Shown here one piece after another: positions 1 to 6,448 of a stretch of 17,144 bases of DNA. Each line of letters starts with the position of its first letter. Position 1 is the first letter of the stretch. Origin of the DNA: JBOGFC01 sp050742155 (GTDB lineage Bacteria > Actinomycetota > Acidimicrobiia > Spongiisociales > JALYHC01); the NCBI GenBank assembly GCA_050742155.1, contig JBOGFC010000076.1, positions 1-17,144 on the forward strand. Direction: 5' to 3'. The notes below the pieces were generated by a model, which had not been told where the DNA came from, made no database searches, and saw only the letters and a list, made by a program, of their open reading frames with translations. The translations under genes and the position numbers were made by a program.

Positions 1-127
1 CGTGGCGGGCCGCTCGGAAGGCCTCCTCCAACAGGTCGGCCATCTCCAGCGAGAGCGCGTTGACGGGCGGCCGGCTCATGGTGATGACGGCCACCGATCC
101 GTCCCGGGAGTACTCGACGTCGGCCAC
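1..127 (-). CDS. Enoyl-CoA hydratase/isomerase (crotonase) family protein, N-terminal fragment
   Basis: The window edge cuts this gene; only about the first 42 residues are visible. Read from a GTG at 127, the product begins VADVEYSRDGSVAVITMSRP, followed by PVNALSLEM. This is the typical first beta-strand pair of crotonase-fold enzymes (short strand, 'G.VAVITMxRPPVNALS'). Family members act on acyl-CoA thioesters, but the catalytic residues lie outside the window, so hydratase, isomerase or another crotonase activity cannot be separated. The GTG lies 2 bp after the stop of the upstream gerW-like gene, suggesting co-transcription and perhaps translational coupling. Placement after meaB fits acyl-CoA or propionyl-CoA metabolism; that link is inference. 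Confidence 0.8.
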   Translation of the reverse strand, partial: MADVEYSRDGSVAVITMSRPPVNALSLEMADLLEEAFRAARH

Positions 128-129
128 CC

Positions 130-486
130 TCAGCCCCGGAAGAGCTTGCGTAGCCCGCTCAGCGCCAGATAGGCGGCCACCGCCCAGGCCAGCACATAGC
201 GGGTCGTCAGGGAGGGATCGTGGATCGAGTTGAAGATCGCCCCATGCTTGGTGACCTCGATGAACCCCACCGGGGCAGCCGCAACCCCCAGCCCCATCCC
301 TCCGCCGGCTCCGTCTCGCTCGGCTGGCCCGCCCCCACCTCCTCCTCCCCCGCCCCAGCGCACCTTGGCCACCGGGATGACGATCCGGTCCTCGAGCTGC
401 ACAGGCTGGCCGAAGACGGCCTTATGCGAGGCGCCCTCCTCGATGCGCTCGGACAGCTCCTCGATGAGCTGTTGCAGGTCGACCAT
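130..486 (-). CDS. GerW/YtfJ-family protein
   Basis: 118 residues. The N-terminal half has the YtfJ/GerW pattern: a short helix, then 'VFGQPVQLEDRIVIPVAKV', then a run of nine glycines, a second Gly-rich stretch (GAGGGMGLG) and 'APVGFIEV'. The C-terminus has one hydrophobic helix at about residues 95-112, suggesting membrane attachment, and ends in a basic tail. In Bacillus the family member is a spore protein needed for germination; actinobacterial homologues are common and of unknown function, so the sporulation name should not be taken as a role here. A good Shine-Dalgarno (GAGGAGGT) stands about 6 nt before the ATG. The gene sits 35 bp after meaB and 2 bp before a crotonase gene, in what looks like one operon. 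Confidence 0.85.
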   Translation of the reverse strand: MVDLQQLIEELSERIEEGASHKAVFGQPVQLEDRIVIPVAKVRWGGGGGGGGGPAERDGAGGGMGLGVAAAPVGFIEVTKHGAIFNSIHDPSLTTRYVLAWAVAAYLALSGLRKLFRG

Positions 487-521
487 GAGATGACCTCCTC
501 TCCACCCCCGAGCCTATCGGG

Positions 522-1469
522 TCAGCCATCCGCCAGGATCTTCTCGGCCGCCGACCAGGGGTCGAGGCGACGTTCCTGCACGGCTTGGAGGAGCTCGGCG
601 ATGCGGTCCTCGCCGGCTCCCTCCCCGGCCCGTCGCCCGACGGCTTGGGACAGCGCCCGCTGGAGCTCCCGGCGGGCTCGCTCTTGGCGGCGTTGGCGGA
701 GCTCCCCGCTGCCCTCGAGATGGCGGCGATGGCCTTGGATGGCCTCCCACGCCTCCGGAACTCCTTTGCCCTCCGTGGCCACCACCGGCACGATCGGGGG
801 CGTCCACGGCTTCTTCTCCCCCAGCTGCAGCATCTGCTTGAGATCGCGAACTGTGCCTGGCAGGCCGGAGCGGTCGGCCTTGTTGACCACGAAGACGTCG
901 GCGATCTCCAAGAGGCCCGCTTTGTTGGCCTGGATGCTGTCCCCCCAGCCCGGGTTGAGGACCACCACGGTGGTGTCGGCGCTCTCCACGATCTCCAGCT
1001 CGGCCTGGCCGATCCCGACCGTCTCCACCAGCACGTAGGGCTTACCCACCGCGTCGAGGATGGCAACCGCCTTGGGAGTGGCCTCGGACAGCCCCCCCAG
1101 GTGCCCCCGGCTGGCCAGTGAGCGGATGTACACGCCGGGGTCGGAGACGTGGTCCTGCATACGCACCCGGTCCCCCAGGATGGCCCCTCCGCTGAAGGGG
1201 CTGGACGGGTCGACGGCCACCACGGCCACCTCCTCACCGAGTCCCCGCAGGTGGCGAATCAGCTGGTCGGTCAGGGTGCTCTTGCCCGATCCGGGGGCAC
1301 CGGTGAGGCCCACCACATAGCCCCGACCGGCTCGGGGATAGAGGAGGGCGAGGACCTCCCCGGCTCCCCCATGGTGGTCCTCGACCATGCTGATCAGCCG
1401 GGCCAGGGCGCGCCGGTCGCCATGCAGGGCCGCCTCGACCAGGGAGGAGGGGTCGTCGATGCGGACCAT
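522..1469 (-). CDS. meaB: Methylmalonyl-CoA mutase-associated GTPase MeaB (ArgK family)
   Basis: 315 residues, the usual length for the family. MeaB is a G3E-class P-loop GTPase that protects and helps reactivate adenosylcobalamin-dependent methylmalonyl-CoA mutase, in the cytoplasm. Visible motifs are Walker A GAPGSGKS at 57-64, the family block DPSSPFSGGAILGDRVRM at 87-104, 'ETVGIGQAE' at 149-157 (switch region) and the guanine-specificity motif NKAD at 196-199. The C-terminal arm (about 250-315) is helical and charged, as in dimerising MeaB. No mutase gene lies in the window. The ATG at 1469 has no Shine-Dalgarno but follows a TACCCT box by 8 bp, so a nearly leaderless transcript is likely. 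GerW-like and crotonase genes follow on the same strand. Confidence 0.95.
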   Translation of the reverse strand: MVRIDDPSSLVEAALHGDRRALARLISMVEDHHGGAGEVLALLYPRAGRGYVVGLTGAPGSGKSTLTDQLIRHLRGLGEEVAVVAVDPSSPFSGGAILGDRVRMQDHVSDPGVYIRSLASRGHLGGLSEATPKAVAILDAVGKPYVLVETVGIGQAELEIVESADTTVVVLNPGWGDSIQANKAGLLEIADVFVVNKADRSGLPGTVRDLKQMLQLGEKKPWTPPIVPVVATEGKGVPEAWEAIQGHRRHLEGSGELRQRRQERARRELQRALSQAVGRRAGEGAGEDRIAELLQAVQERRLDPWSAAEKILADG

Positions 1470-1477
1470 CCAGCGGG

Positions 1478-1483
1478 AGGGTA
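1478..1483 (-). promoter_or_regulatory. Putative -10 box of meaB (leaderless type)
   Basis: TACCCT on the minus strand ends 8 bp before the meaB ATG. It lies in the 63-bp gap after the nifU-like gene. No clear -35 or Shine-Dalgarno is seen. The same TACCCTCCCG string occurs just before rpiB. Confidence 0.4.
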
Positions 1484-1532
1484 GGGGCTGGGCGGCGGTC
1501 GGTCGAGGAGGAGAGGTCCGGGCCGGCCGAAC

Positions 1533-1817
1533 CTAGACGGTCACCACTTCCTCGACGCCGGGTACTCGCTGCTGCAGGATCCGCTCGATCCCGGCCTTGA
1601 GGGTCATGAGCGACATCGGGCAGCCGGAGCACGCCCCCACCATCTGCAGGGTGACGGTGCCGTCTTGCACGCCCAGCAGCACGAGATCGCCCCCGTCCGC
1701 CTGCACGGCGGGCCGGATGTACTCGAGCGTCTCGTTGAGGGCCTCCAGGTCCACCCGTCCCCCGGAGTCGGGGCGGGGCGCTTCCAGTGTCACTTCCTGT
1801 TCCATCTCGTCATCCAT
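1533..1817 (-). CDS. NifU C-terminal domain (Nfu-like) Fe-S scaffold protein
   Basis: 94 residues. After a short acidic leader (MDDEMEQEV) the protein is a single NifU C-terminal domain: 'LEALNETLEYIRPAVQADGGDLVLLGV', then 'GACSGCPMSLMTLKAGIERIL' with the CxxC pair at Cys63 and Cys66. In Nfu/NifU proteins such cysteines of two subunits hold a [4Fe-4S] cluster for delivery to client enzymes. The start is fixed by overlap with the upstream stop (TAATG) and by an unusually complete Shine-Dalgarno. An open frame extends further upstream, but that part is the shadow of the spoIID-like gene. A cytoplasmic housekeeping role is likely; specific client proteins are not visible. Confidence 0.92.
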   Translation of the reverse strand: MDDEMEQEVTLEAPRPDSGGRVDLEALNETLEYIRPAVQADGGDLVLLGVQDGTVTLQMVGACSGCPMSLMTLKAGIERILQQRVPGVEEVVTV

Positions 1818-3394
1818 TACGGGATCACCTCCAGGATAGTGAACACCGCGAGGTTCCCGGAGGGCGACCGGCCCTGCACGAGCACCTGGTAGATCCCCGG
1901 CCCGGCCGGCCGGCCGTCGAGCGAGGCATCCCACAGCAGCACGACCGGACCGGCCTCCTTGACCCTCCACTCCGTGGTGGCCACCACCTCCGGACCGCGG
2001 AACACCACCACCCGCAACTCCGAGGGCGTGGAGAGGACCCCGCGCAGCACCGCCGCCCGTCCCTCGCGGACCGGCGATACCGCCTCCAGCCCGCTCAAGG
2101 TGGGCGGCAGCCCGAAGCCCTCCGGGGCGACCACCGCCACCAGGTCCTCCGCGGACCGAAAGGTCCACTCCCCGAGCGCCCCGGTCACCAGCGGCTCTCC
2201 GTCCGCCAGCAGCGTCACCGGTCCGTCGGAGGAGATCCTCACCTCCTCCAGGGCCCAGTCGAGGCCCACCGCCACTTCCTCAGGGAGAAGATCGCCGGCC
2301 TCCTGAGGCTGCAGGCCCCCGTAGAAGTGGGCCAGGATCTCCTGGTAGCCGGCTCCGCGGTCGGCCATGGCCTTGGCCCCGTACTGGCTCATCCCCACCT
2401 GATGGCCCCACCCGCTCCCCTCGATGACGAATACCCGTTCCCGGAGCGGGTAGCCGGGCCGGAACTCGTCCGGGATGCGCACCTCCTCGTGGATGGAGAA
2501 GGTGTAGGAGAGGATCACCTGGGGGTACCGCCTGCCGTCCGGCCGCTGGGCGGGCAGCTCGCCGGGATGCCGGCGTGGCCCGTAGCGATTCATCAACCTG
2601 CGAAAGTCGTCCAGCTCGATCAGTCGCTCCCCGGCTCCGGTCATCAGTCGCACCTGCCAGGGACCGCCTCCGTCGACCGTTTCCAGCACGGCGGCCTCAC
2701 TGATGTCGGGCCCCACCAGGTATTCCGCCTCCCGCAGCACGTCGGCCAGCTTCCACGAGGCCAGCTCCACTTGCCAGCTGGCGAAGGGAGAGTCTTCTCC
2801 CGGGGAATCGACTGCCTGCAGGTAGGGGAGCGGCTGGCTTCCCTCGAAGACGTCCTGTACCGCCCTGGTACGCCCGCCCGAAGTGGAACTGTACAGAGCT
2901 TGAGCAGGACGACCCTGGTAGATGAGTACCTGGTCGGCGGTGTCGCCGACCGCCGCCGCCCACCGTGCCCCGTCGGGCCGGTCGAGCTGGTCGAGGCCCC
3001 GGTAGACCTGACAGGCGTCGGTGGCGCAGATGTCGAACCCGTGGGTGGCGGCCGCCCCCGCTCGCCCTCCGGCCAGGGTCCAGGCCAGGTAGGTGCGGGC
3101 CGCCACCGCCTGGGCGCGCAGGGCCGCTTCGGGCCAGGAGAGCGGCACCTCCTCGATGCCCATCAGGTACTGCTCCGGAGGCAGGTGCTCGACCACCACC
3201 AGGCGGCCCTGGGAGACCTTGACTTCCAGACGGCCGCTGAAGCGGCGCCCGTCCCAGACCAGGGCGCGCCCCTCGGCGGGCACCAGCTCCAGCCGACGGT
3301 GGTATCCACCCACCTGCTCGGTTTCCTGCGCCAGGGCCGCAGGCGGCACCGTCACCAGCAGGCAGGCGAGTATGACGCCGAGGTGCCTAGCCAT
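1817..3394 (-). CDS. SpoIID/LytB-domain secreted protein with C-terminal FlgD-like Ig domain
   Basis: 525 residues from the ATG at 3394. The N-terminus is a signal peptide (MARHLGVILACLLVTVPPAALA, then Gln). The SpoIID domain covers roughly residues 60-330: 'PEQYLMGIEEVPLSWP' followed by 'ALRAQAVAARTYLAW', the CATDACQVYRG block, 'ALYSSTSGGRT', and 'GSGWGHQVGMSQYGA'. SpoIID enzymes are lytic transglycosylases acting on peptidoglycan stripped of stem peptides; the Glu in 'GIEEVP' is the expected catalytic position. The last ~35 residues (WDASLDGRPAGPGIYQVLV) resemble a FlgD-type Ig fold. An ATG at 3421 is also in frame but lacks a ribosome site and lengthens the overlap with murA; 3394 overlaps murA by 8 bp and gives a clean signal peptide. 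The murA-spoIID order matches Bacillus. Confidence 0.88.
   Translation of the reverse strand: MARHLGVILACLLVTVPPAALAQETEQVGGYHRRLELVPAEGRALVWDGRRFSGRLEVKVSQGRLVVVEHLPPEQYLMGIEEVPLSWPEAALRAQAVAARTYLAWTLAGGRAGAAATHGFDICATDACQVYRGLDQLDRPDGARWAAAVGDTADQVLIYQGRPAQALYSSTSGGRTRAVQDVFEGSQPLPYLQAVDSPGEDSPFASWQVELASWKLADVLREAEYLVGPDISEAAVLETVDGGGPWQVRLMTGAGERLIELDDFRRLMNRYGPRRHPGELPAQRPDGRRYPQVILSYTFSIHEEVRIPDEFRPGYPLRERVFVIEGSGWGHQVGMSQYGAKAMADRGAGYQEILAHFYGGLQPQEAGDLLPEEVAVGLDWALEEVRISSDGPVTLLADGEPLVTGALGEWTFRSAEDLVAVVAPEGFGLPPTLSGLEAVSPVREGRAAVLRGVLSTPSELRVVVFRGPEVVATTEWRVKEAGPVVLLWDASLDGRPAGPGIYQVLVQGRSPSGNLAVFTILEVIP
1822..1832 (-). promoter_or_regulatory. Extended Shine-Dalgarno of the nifU-like gene
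   Basis: The minus strand reads GGAGGTGATCC, complementary over 11 nt to the conserved 16S rRNA 3' end, about 4-7 nt before the ATG at 1817. It lies inside the last codons of the upstream spoIID-like gene, so the downstream gene has a strong ribosome site as well as a TAATG stop-start overlap. Confidence 0.7.
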
Positions 3395-4649
3395 CCTCAG
3401 GCCGGCGGTCGATCTCCGCATTGAGAGATCGCAGGTTGCCGACGAGATCCTCGTAGCCGCGGTCGATGTGGTCCGCCTCGGAGATGACGGTCTGGCCCTC
3501 GGCCCGCAGGGCCGCCAGCACCAGTGAGGCCCCGGCCCGGATGTCGGGAGCCACCACCGGGCAGCCGCTCAGGCGCTCCACCCCGCGAATGACGGCGTGT
3601 TGCCACTCGACGCTGATGTCGGCCCCCATGCGGGTCAGCTCACCCATGTAGCGGAAGCGGGCGTCGTAGATGTTCTCGGTGATCACGGAGGTCCCGGAGG
3701 CCACCGAGAGCAGCGCCACGATCGGCGGATGCATGTCGGTGTGGAAGCCCGGGAAGGGCAGGGTGGCGAAATCGACCGGTTGGGGACGGTCCGGACCCGA
3801 CACCGAGAGCCAATCGTCTCCTTGCTTCACCTCGCAACCTGCTTCTGCCAGCTTGCGTAGTTCCATCCTGAGGTGCGATGGGTTGCAGTCGTTGACCCGC
3901 ACATCCCCCTCGGTGATGGCTGCCGCCACCGCGTAGGTGCCGGCCTCGAGGCGATCGGAGATGACCCGGTGGGTGGCCGGCTCCAGCTCCGCCACCCCGT
4001 CGATGCGGATGGTGGAGGTGCCCGCCCCCTCGATGCGAGCCCCCATCTTGGTGAGAAAGGCGGCCAAGTCCTCCAGCTCCGGCTCGCGAGCGGCGTTGAC
4101 GATGAGGGTCTCACCCCTGGCCAGCACGGCCGCCAGCATGATGTTCTCGGTCGCCCCCACGCTCGGGAAGTCGAGCCTGACCTCGGTCCCCCGCAGGCCT
4201 TTCGGCGCCCTCCCCTCCAGGACCCCGTGCTCCAACTCGAAACCGGCCCCCATGGCCTCCAGGCCCTCCAGGTGCCAATCGATCGGCCGGGCGCCCAGGT
4301 CGTCCCCACCCGGCAGGGCCACTCGCGCCACCCCGCAGCGCGCCAGGAGCGGCCCCAGGACCAGGATGGAGGCCCGCATCTTGCGGACCAGCCGGATGGG
4401 CGCCTCGGGACGCAGGTCGCCGGGCACTTCGATGGTCAGGTGGTGGTCCTCCAGTCGGCAGCTCGCCCCCAGGTGCTCCAGGACCTGGCGCATGAACTCC
4501 ACGTCGAGGATGCGGGGCACGTTGTCGAGTCGATACACGCCCGGGGCCAGCAGGGCGGCCACCATCTGCTTGAGTACGGCGTTCTTGGCCCCCAACACCG
4601 AGACGGAGCCCGAGAGGCGAACGCCCCCGGTCACGAGGATCTCTGGCAT
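3387..4649 (-). CDS. murA: UDP-N-acetylglucosamine 1-carboxyvinyltransferase (MurA), Asp-type
   Basis: 420 residues, full length. MurA transfers enolpyruvate from PEP to UDP-GlcNAc, the first committed step of peptidoglycan synthesis, in the cytoplasm. Visible family residues are Lys22-Asn23 in 'LGAKNAVLKQ', Arg121 in 'LGARPIDWH', the Asp of 'FPGFHTDM', and 'DIRAGASLVLA' near the C-terminus. The residue matching the fosfomycin-reactive Cys115 of E. coli is Asp116 (GGDDLGAR), as in mycobacterial MurA, a change known to give intrinsic fosfomycin resistance while keeping activity. The ATG at 4649 follows a TAGTAT box by 9 bp. The 3' end overlaps the spoIID-like gene by 8 bp, so the two are probably co-expressed. 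A lipoprotein gene lies 38 bp upstream. Confidence 0.96.
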   Translation of the reverse strand: MPEILVTGGVRLSGSVSVLGAKNAVLKQMVAALLAPGVYRLDNVPRILDVEFMRQVLEHLGASCRLEDHHLTIEVPGDLRPEAPIRLVRKMRASILVLGPLLARCGVARVALPGGDDLGARPIDWHLEGLEAMGAGFELEHGVLEGRAPKGLRGTEVRLDFPSVGATENIMLAAVLARGETLIVNAAREPELEDLAAFLTKMGARIEGAGTSTIRIDGVAELEPATHRVISDRLEAGTYAVAAAITEGDVRVNDCNPSHLRMELRKLAEAGCEVKQGDDWLSVSGPDRPQPVDFATLPFPGFHTDMHPPIVALLSVASGTSVITENIYDARFRYMGELTRMGADISVEWQHAVIRGVERLSGCPVVAPDIRAGASLVLAALRAEGQTVISEADHIDRGYEDLVGNLRSLNAEIDRRPEDG

Positions 4650-4658
4650 TCCCCGGTC

Positions 4659-4664
4659 ATACTA
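4659..4664 (-). promoter_or_regulatory. Putative -10 box of murA
   Basis: TAGTAT on the minus strand ends 9 bp before the murA ATG, in the 38-bp gap after the lipoprotein gene. It would give murA a promoter of its own with almost no 5' leader. No clear -35 is seen. Confidence 0.4.
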
Positions 4665-4687
4665 CGGCGTGTCGCCCGAGTTCCCCG

Positions 4688-5203
4688 TCAAGTCTCCTCG
4701 AGGCTGACCCCCTCGAGGAACACCCGGGCGTGGGGTTCCCACCCGATGTCGGGCGCCCGTACCGTCACTCCCACTGCCCCCGGCCCTGCCCCGATGGGGA
4801 CCAGCCGGTGCCACTGGACCAGCCCCTCCACCCGGCCGCGGGATCGTACCGACCCGTCGGGCTCGGGAACCAGCTCCTCGAGCCGGGTATCGGGGGTGCC
4901 CTCTTCCTGGAGCTCCCAGAAGTCACGCTCTACGCTCTCCACCGGCGAAGGCCAGGTCCCCTGGTTGGCCTCCACCAGGAACTGCATATTGATTAGCGAC
5001 ACCGAGGCGATGGCTTGCGGCTGCTCCGAGTGCTGGAAGGTCAGCGATTCGTCCTGCTCCTCGACTTCCCAACCGGCCGGATACCGGACGCAGAACTCGG
5101 CCGTGCAAGCCTCGGCGATGGCCTCGAGCGGCGGAGAGGCGGCCTGCGGCTCCCCTCCGCAGGCTGCCAGGACCGCCCACAAGAGGGCCGACGACCGCCG
5201 CAT
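4688..5203 (-). CDS. Putative lipoprotein, PsbP/DcrB-like
   Basis: 171 residues. MRRSSALLWAVLAAC gives a short lipoprotein signal with lipobox LAAC and lipidated Cys15, followed by GGE. The mature part has 'FCVRYPAGWEVEEQDESLTF', then 'AIASVSLINMQF', a pattern seen in PsbP/DcrB-fold secreted proteins ('YPxGW' near the first strand). That fold call is an inference from pattern only and no function is claimed. Two cysteines (TAEFC and the one six residues before it, EAC) could form a disulfide. The gene starts 30 bp from the divergent rpiB and lies 38 bp upstream of murA. A TAACCT box lies 8 bp before the ATG. Confidence 0.8.
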   Translation of the reverse strand: MRRSSALLWAVLAACGGEPQAASPPLEAIAEACTAEFCVRYPAGWEVEEQDESLTFQHSEQPQAIASVSLINMQFLVEANQGTWPSPVESVERDFWELQEEGTPDTRLEELVPEPDGSVRSRGRVEGLVQWHRLVPIGAGPGAVGVTVRAPDIGWEPHARVFLEGVSLEET

Positions 5204-5211
5204 GAACGGTC

Positions 5212-5217
5212 AGGTTA
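5212..5217 (-). promoter_or_regulatory. Putative -10 box of the lipoprotein gene
   Basis: TAACCT on the minus strand ends 8 bp before the ATG at 5203. The divergent rpiB box lies only 6 bp away, so the two promoters would share nearly all their DNA. Confidence 0.35.
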
Positions 5218-5223
5218 CCGGGC

Positions 5224-5229
5224 TACCCT
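5224..5229 (+). promoter_or_regulatory. Putative -10 box of rpiB
   Basis: TACCCT ends 4 bp before the ATG at 5234 and 7 bp before the GTG at 5237. The 7-bp spacing matches other genes in this window and favours GTG as the true leaderless start. Confidence 0.4.
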
Positions 5230-5233
5230 CCCG

Positions 5234-5677
5234 ATGGTGCGCGTGGCCGTCGCCTCAGATCATGCCGGGTTCGCCCTCAAGCAGGCCTTGGTCGAACGGC
5301 TCGGGGAGGCCGGCCATGCGGTCTCCGACCTGGGGACCGACTCCGAGGAGCCGGTCGACTACCCGGACTACGCGGCGGCGGTCGGGCGAGCCGTGCAGGA
5401 GGGGAAAGCGGAGCGGGCCATCCTGGTGTGCGGGTCGGGGGCCGGGGCGGCGATCGCCGCCAACAAGCTGCGCGGCATCCGGGCGGCGATGGTCGGCGAC
5501 TCATACACCGCCCACCAGTGCGTGGAGCACGACGATGCCAACGTCATGGCGCTGGCCTCCCGGGTGATCGGAAAGGAGCTGGCCTGGGAGCTGGTCACCG
5601 TATTCCTGGCTGCCCGCTTCAGCGGGGAAGAGCGCCACGTGCGACGCCTCGATAAGGTCAAGGCGATGGAGGCCTGA
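5234..5677 (+). CDS. rpiB: Ribose-5-phosphate isomerase B
   Basis: 147 residues. RpiB interconverts ribulose-5-phosphate and ribose-5-phosphate in the non-oxidative pentose phosphate pathway. The N-terminal 'VASDHAGFALK' is the substrate-binding segment, 'CGSGAGAAIAANK' begins at Cys66, the expected catalytic base, and 'HDDANVMALASR' corresponds to the H-N-N-A-N-V block of the family. Most RpiB read CGTG.G; here Ser replaces Thr, a mild change. The frame is open further upstream, but those codons lie over the divergent lipoprotein gene. Start ATG 5234 or GTG 5237 (one codon apart). The stop overlaps the pgl start as TGATG, so pgl is translated from the same message. Confidence 0.94.
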   Translation: MVRVAVASDHAGFALKQALVERLGEAGHAVSDLGTDSEEPVDYPDYAAAVGRAVQEGKAERAILVCGSGAGAAIAANKLRGIRAAMVGDSYTAHQCVEHDDANVMALASRVIGKELAWELVTVFLAARFSGEERHVRRLDKVKAMEA

Positions 5678-6396
5678 TGCGAGTGCGGGTCTTCGAGAAC
5701 CCCGACGCCCTGGCGGAGATGGCCGCCGCCGCCATCGCCACCTGGCTGCGGCAAGCTGCCGAGGCGGGACGAGCTTCCTTGGGCCTGGCGGGCGGCGGCA
5801 CGCCCGGCACCACCTACGCGCGGCTACGCGACGAGGACACCCCGTGGGAACGAGTGGACGCCTGGCTGGGGGACGAGCGCTGGGTACCCCCCGACCACCC
5901 GGACAACAACGGCCGCCTGGTGCGGCGCACGCTCCTCGACCACGTGCCGGCTCGCTTCCATCCGGTCCCCTGGGAAGTGGGTTCTCCGGAGGAAGCCGCC
6001 CGGCGATACGAGGAGACGCTGCGGGGGTTTCTCCGTCGGGTGGGCGAGCGCCTACGGCCCGACGTGGTGGTGCTCGGCCTGGGACGGGACGGGCATTGCG
6101 CTTCCCTCTTTCCCGACGCGGAGGCGTTGGAGGAGCGGCATCGCCTCTACGTGGCCACCTGGGTACCCAAGCTGGATGCCTGGCGGCTCACCGCCACCCT
6201 TCCCCTCCTCCATGCGGCTCGCCGGATCGTCTACATCGTCACCGGCCACCACAAGGCTCGAGCGGTGGCCGAGGCGCTGGAAGAAGTCTCGGGTTCCCCG
6301 GCCAACCGGGCCATGCGGGGCGACGCCGAAGTCACCTGGTTCCTCGACACGGGGGCCGCCTCTCGGCTGGAGGACACCGAGCGGGAGTTCGTGTAG
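5677..6396 (+). CDS. pgl: 6-phosphogluconolactonase
   Basis: 239 residues, the normal length for the DevB/SOL type. The enzyme hydrolyses 6-phosphogluconolactone to 6-phosphogluconate, the second step of the oxidative pentose phosphate pathway. Motifs seen are 'GLAGGGTPGTTYARL' near residue 35, 'DAWLGDERWVPPDHPDNN' (with the family DER), 'VLGLGRDGHCASLFPDAEAL' (usually GLGxDGHTASLFPG; Cys replaces Thr) and 'RLTATLPLLHAAR'. The ATG overlaps the rpiB stop (TGATG), with GGAGG 4 nt before it inside rpiB. The gene converges on a 6-phosphogluconate dehydrogenase, so the lactonase and the enzyme that uses its product are neighbours on opposite strands. Confidence 0.95.
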   Translation: MRVRVFENPDALAEMAAAAIATWLRQAAEAGRASLGLAGGGTPGTTYARLRDEDTPWERVDAWLGDERWVPPDHPDNNGRLVRRTLLDHVPARFHPVPWEVGSPEEAARRYEETLRGFLRRVGERLRPDVVVLGLGRDGHCASLFPDAEALEERHRLYVATWVPKLDAWRLTATLPLLHAARRIVYIVTGHHKARAVAEALEEVSGSPANRAMRGDAEVTWFLDTGAASRLEDTEREFV

Positions 6397-6416
6397 GCGC
6401 CATCCCTTGGAGTTCC

Positions 6417-6433
6417 CTCCCCCTCTGGGGGAG
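6417..6433. terminator. Possible bidirectional terminator hairpin between pgl and gnd
   Basis: CTCCCCC-TCT-GGGGGAG forms a perfect 7-bp stem with a 3-nt loop in the 52-bp gap between the convergent pgl and gnd stops. There is no T-run on either strand, so this is at best an intrinsic terminator of the U-poor kind found in high-GC genomes. Confidence 0.4.
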
Positions 6434-6448
6434 GATCAGGGAGGGGGC

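Noticed and set aside
320..360. Low-complexity C-rich tract as a simple repeat
   Set aside because: It is the coding sequence of the polyglycine stretch that is typical of GerW/YtfJ proteins.
1787..3424. Long plus-strand open frame of 545 codons opposite the spoIID-like gene
   Set aside because: High-GC antisense shadow: Pro/Arg/Gly/His-rich translation without motifs, while the minus strand encodes clear SpoIID domains over the same bases.
3873..5567. Plus-strand open frame of 564 codons over murA, the lipoprotein gene and part of rpiB
   Set aside because: It crosses three well-supported genes in other frames and has low-complexity composition.
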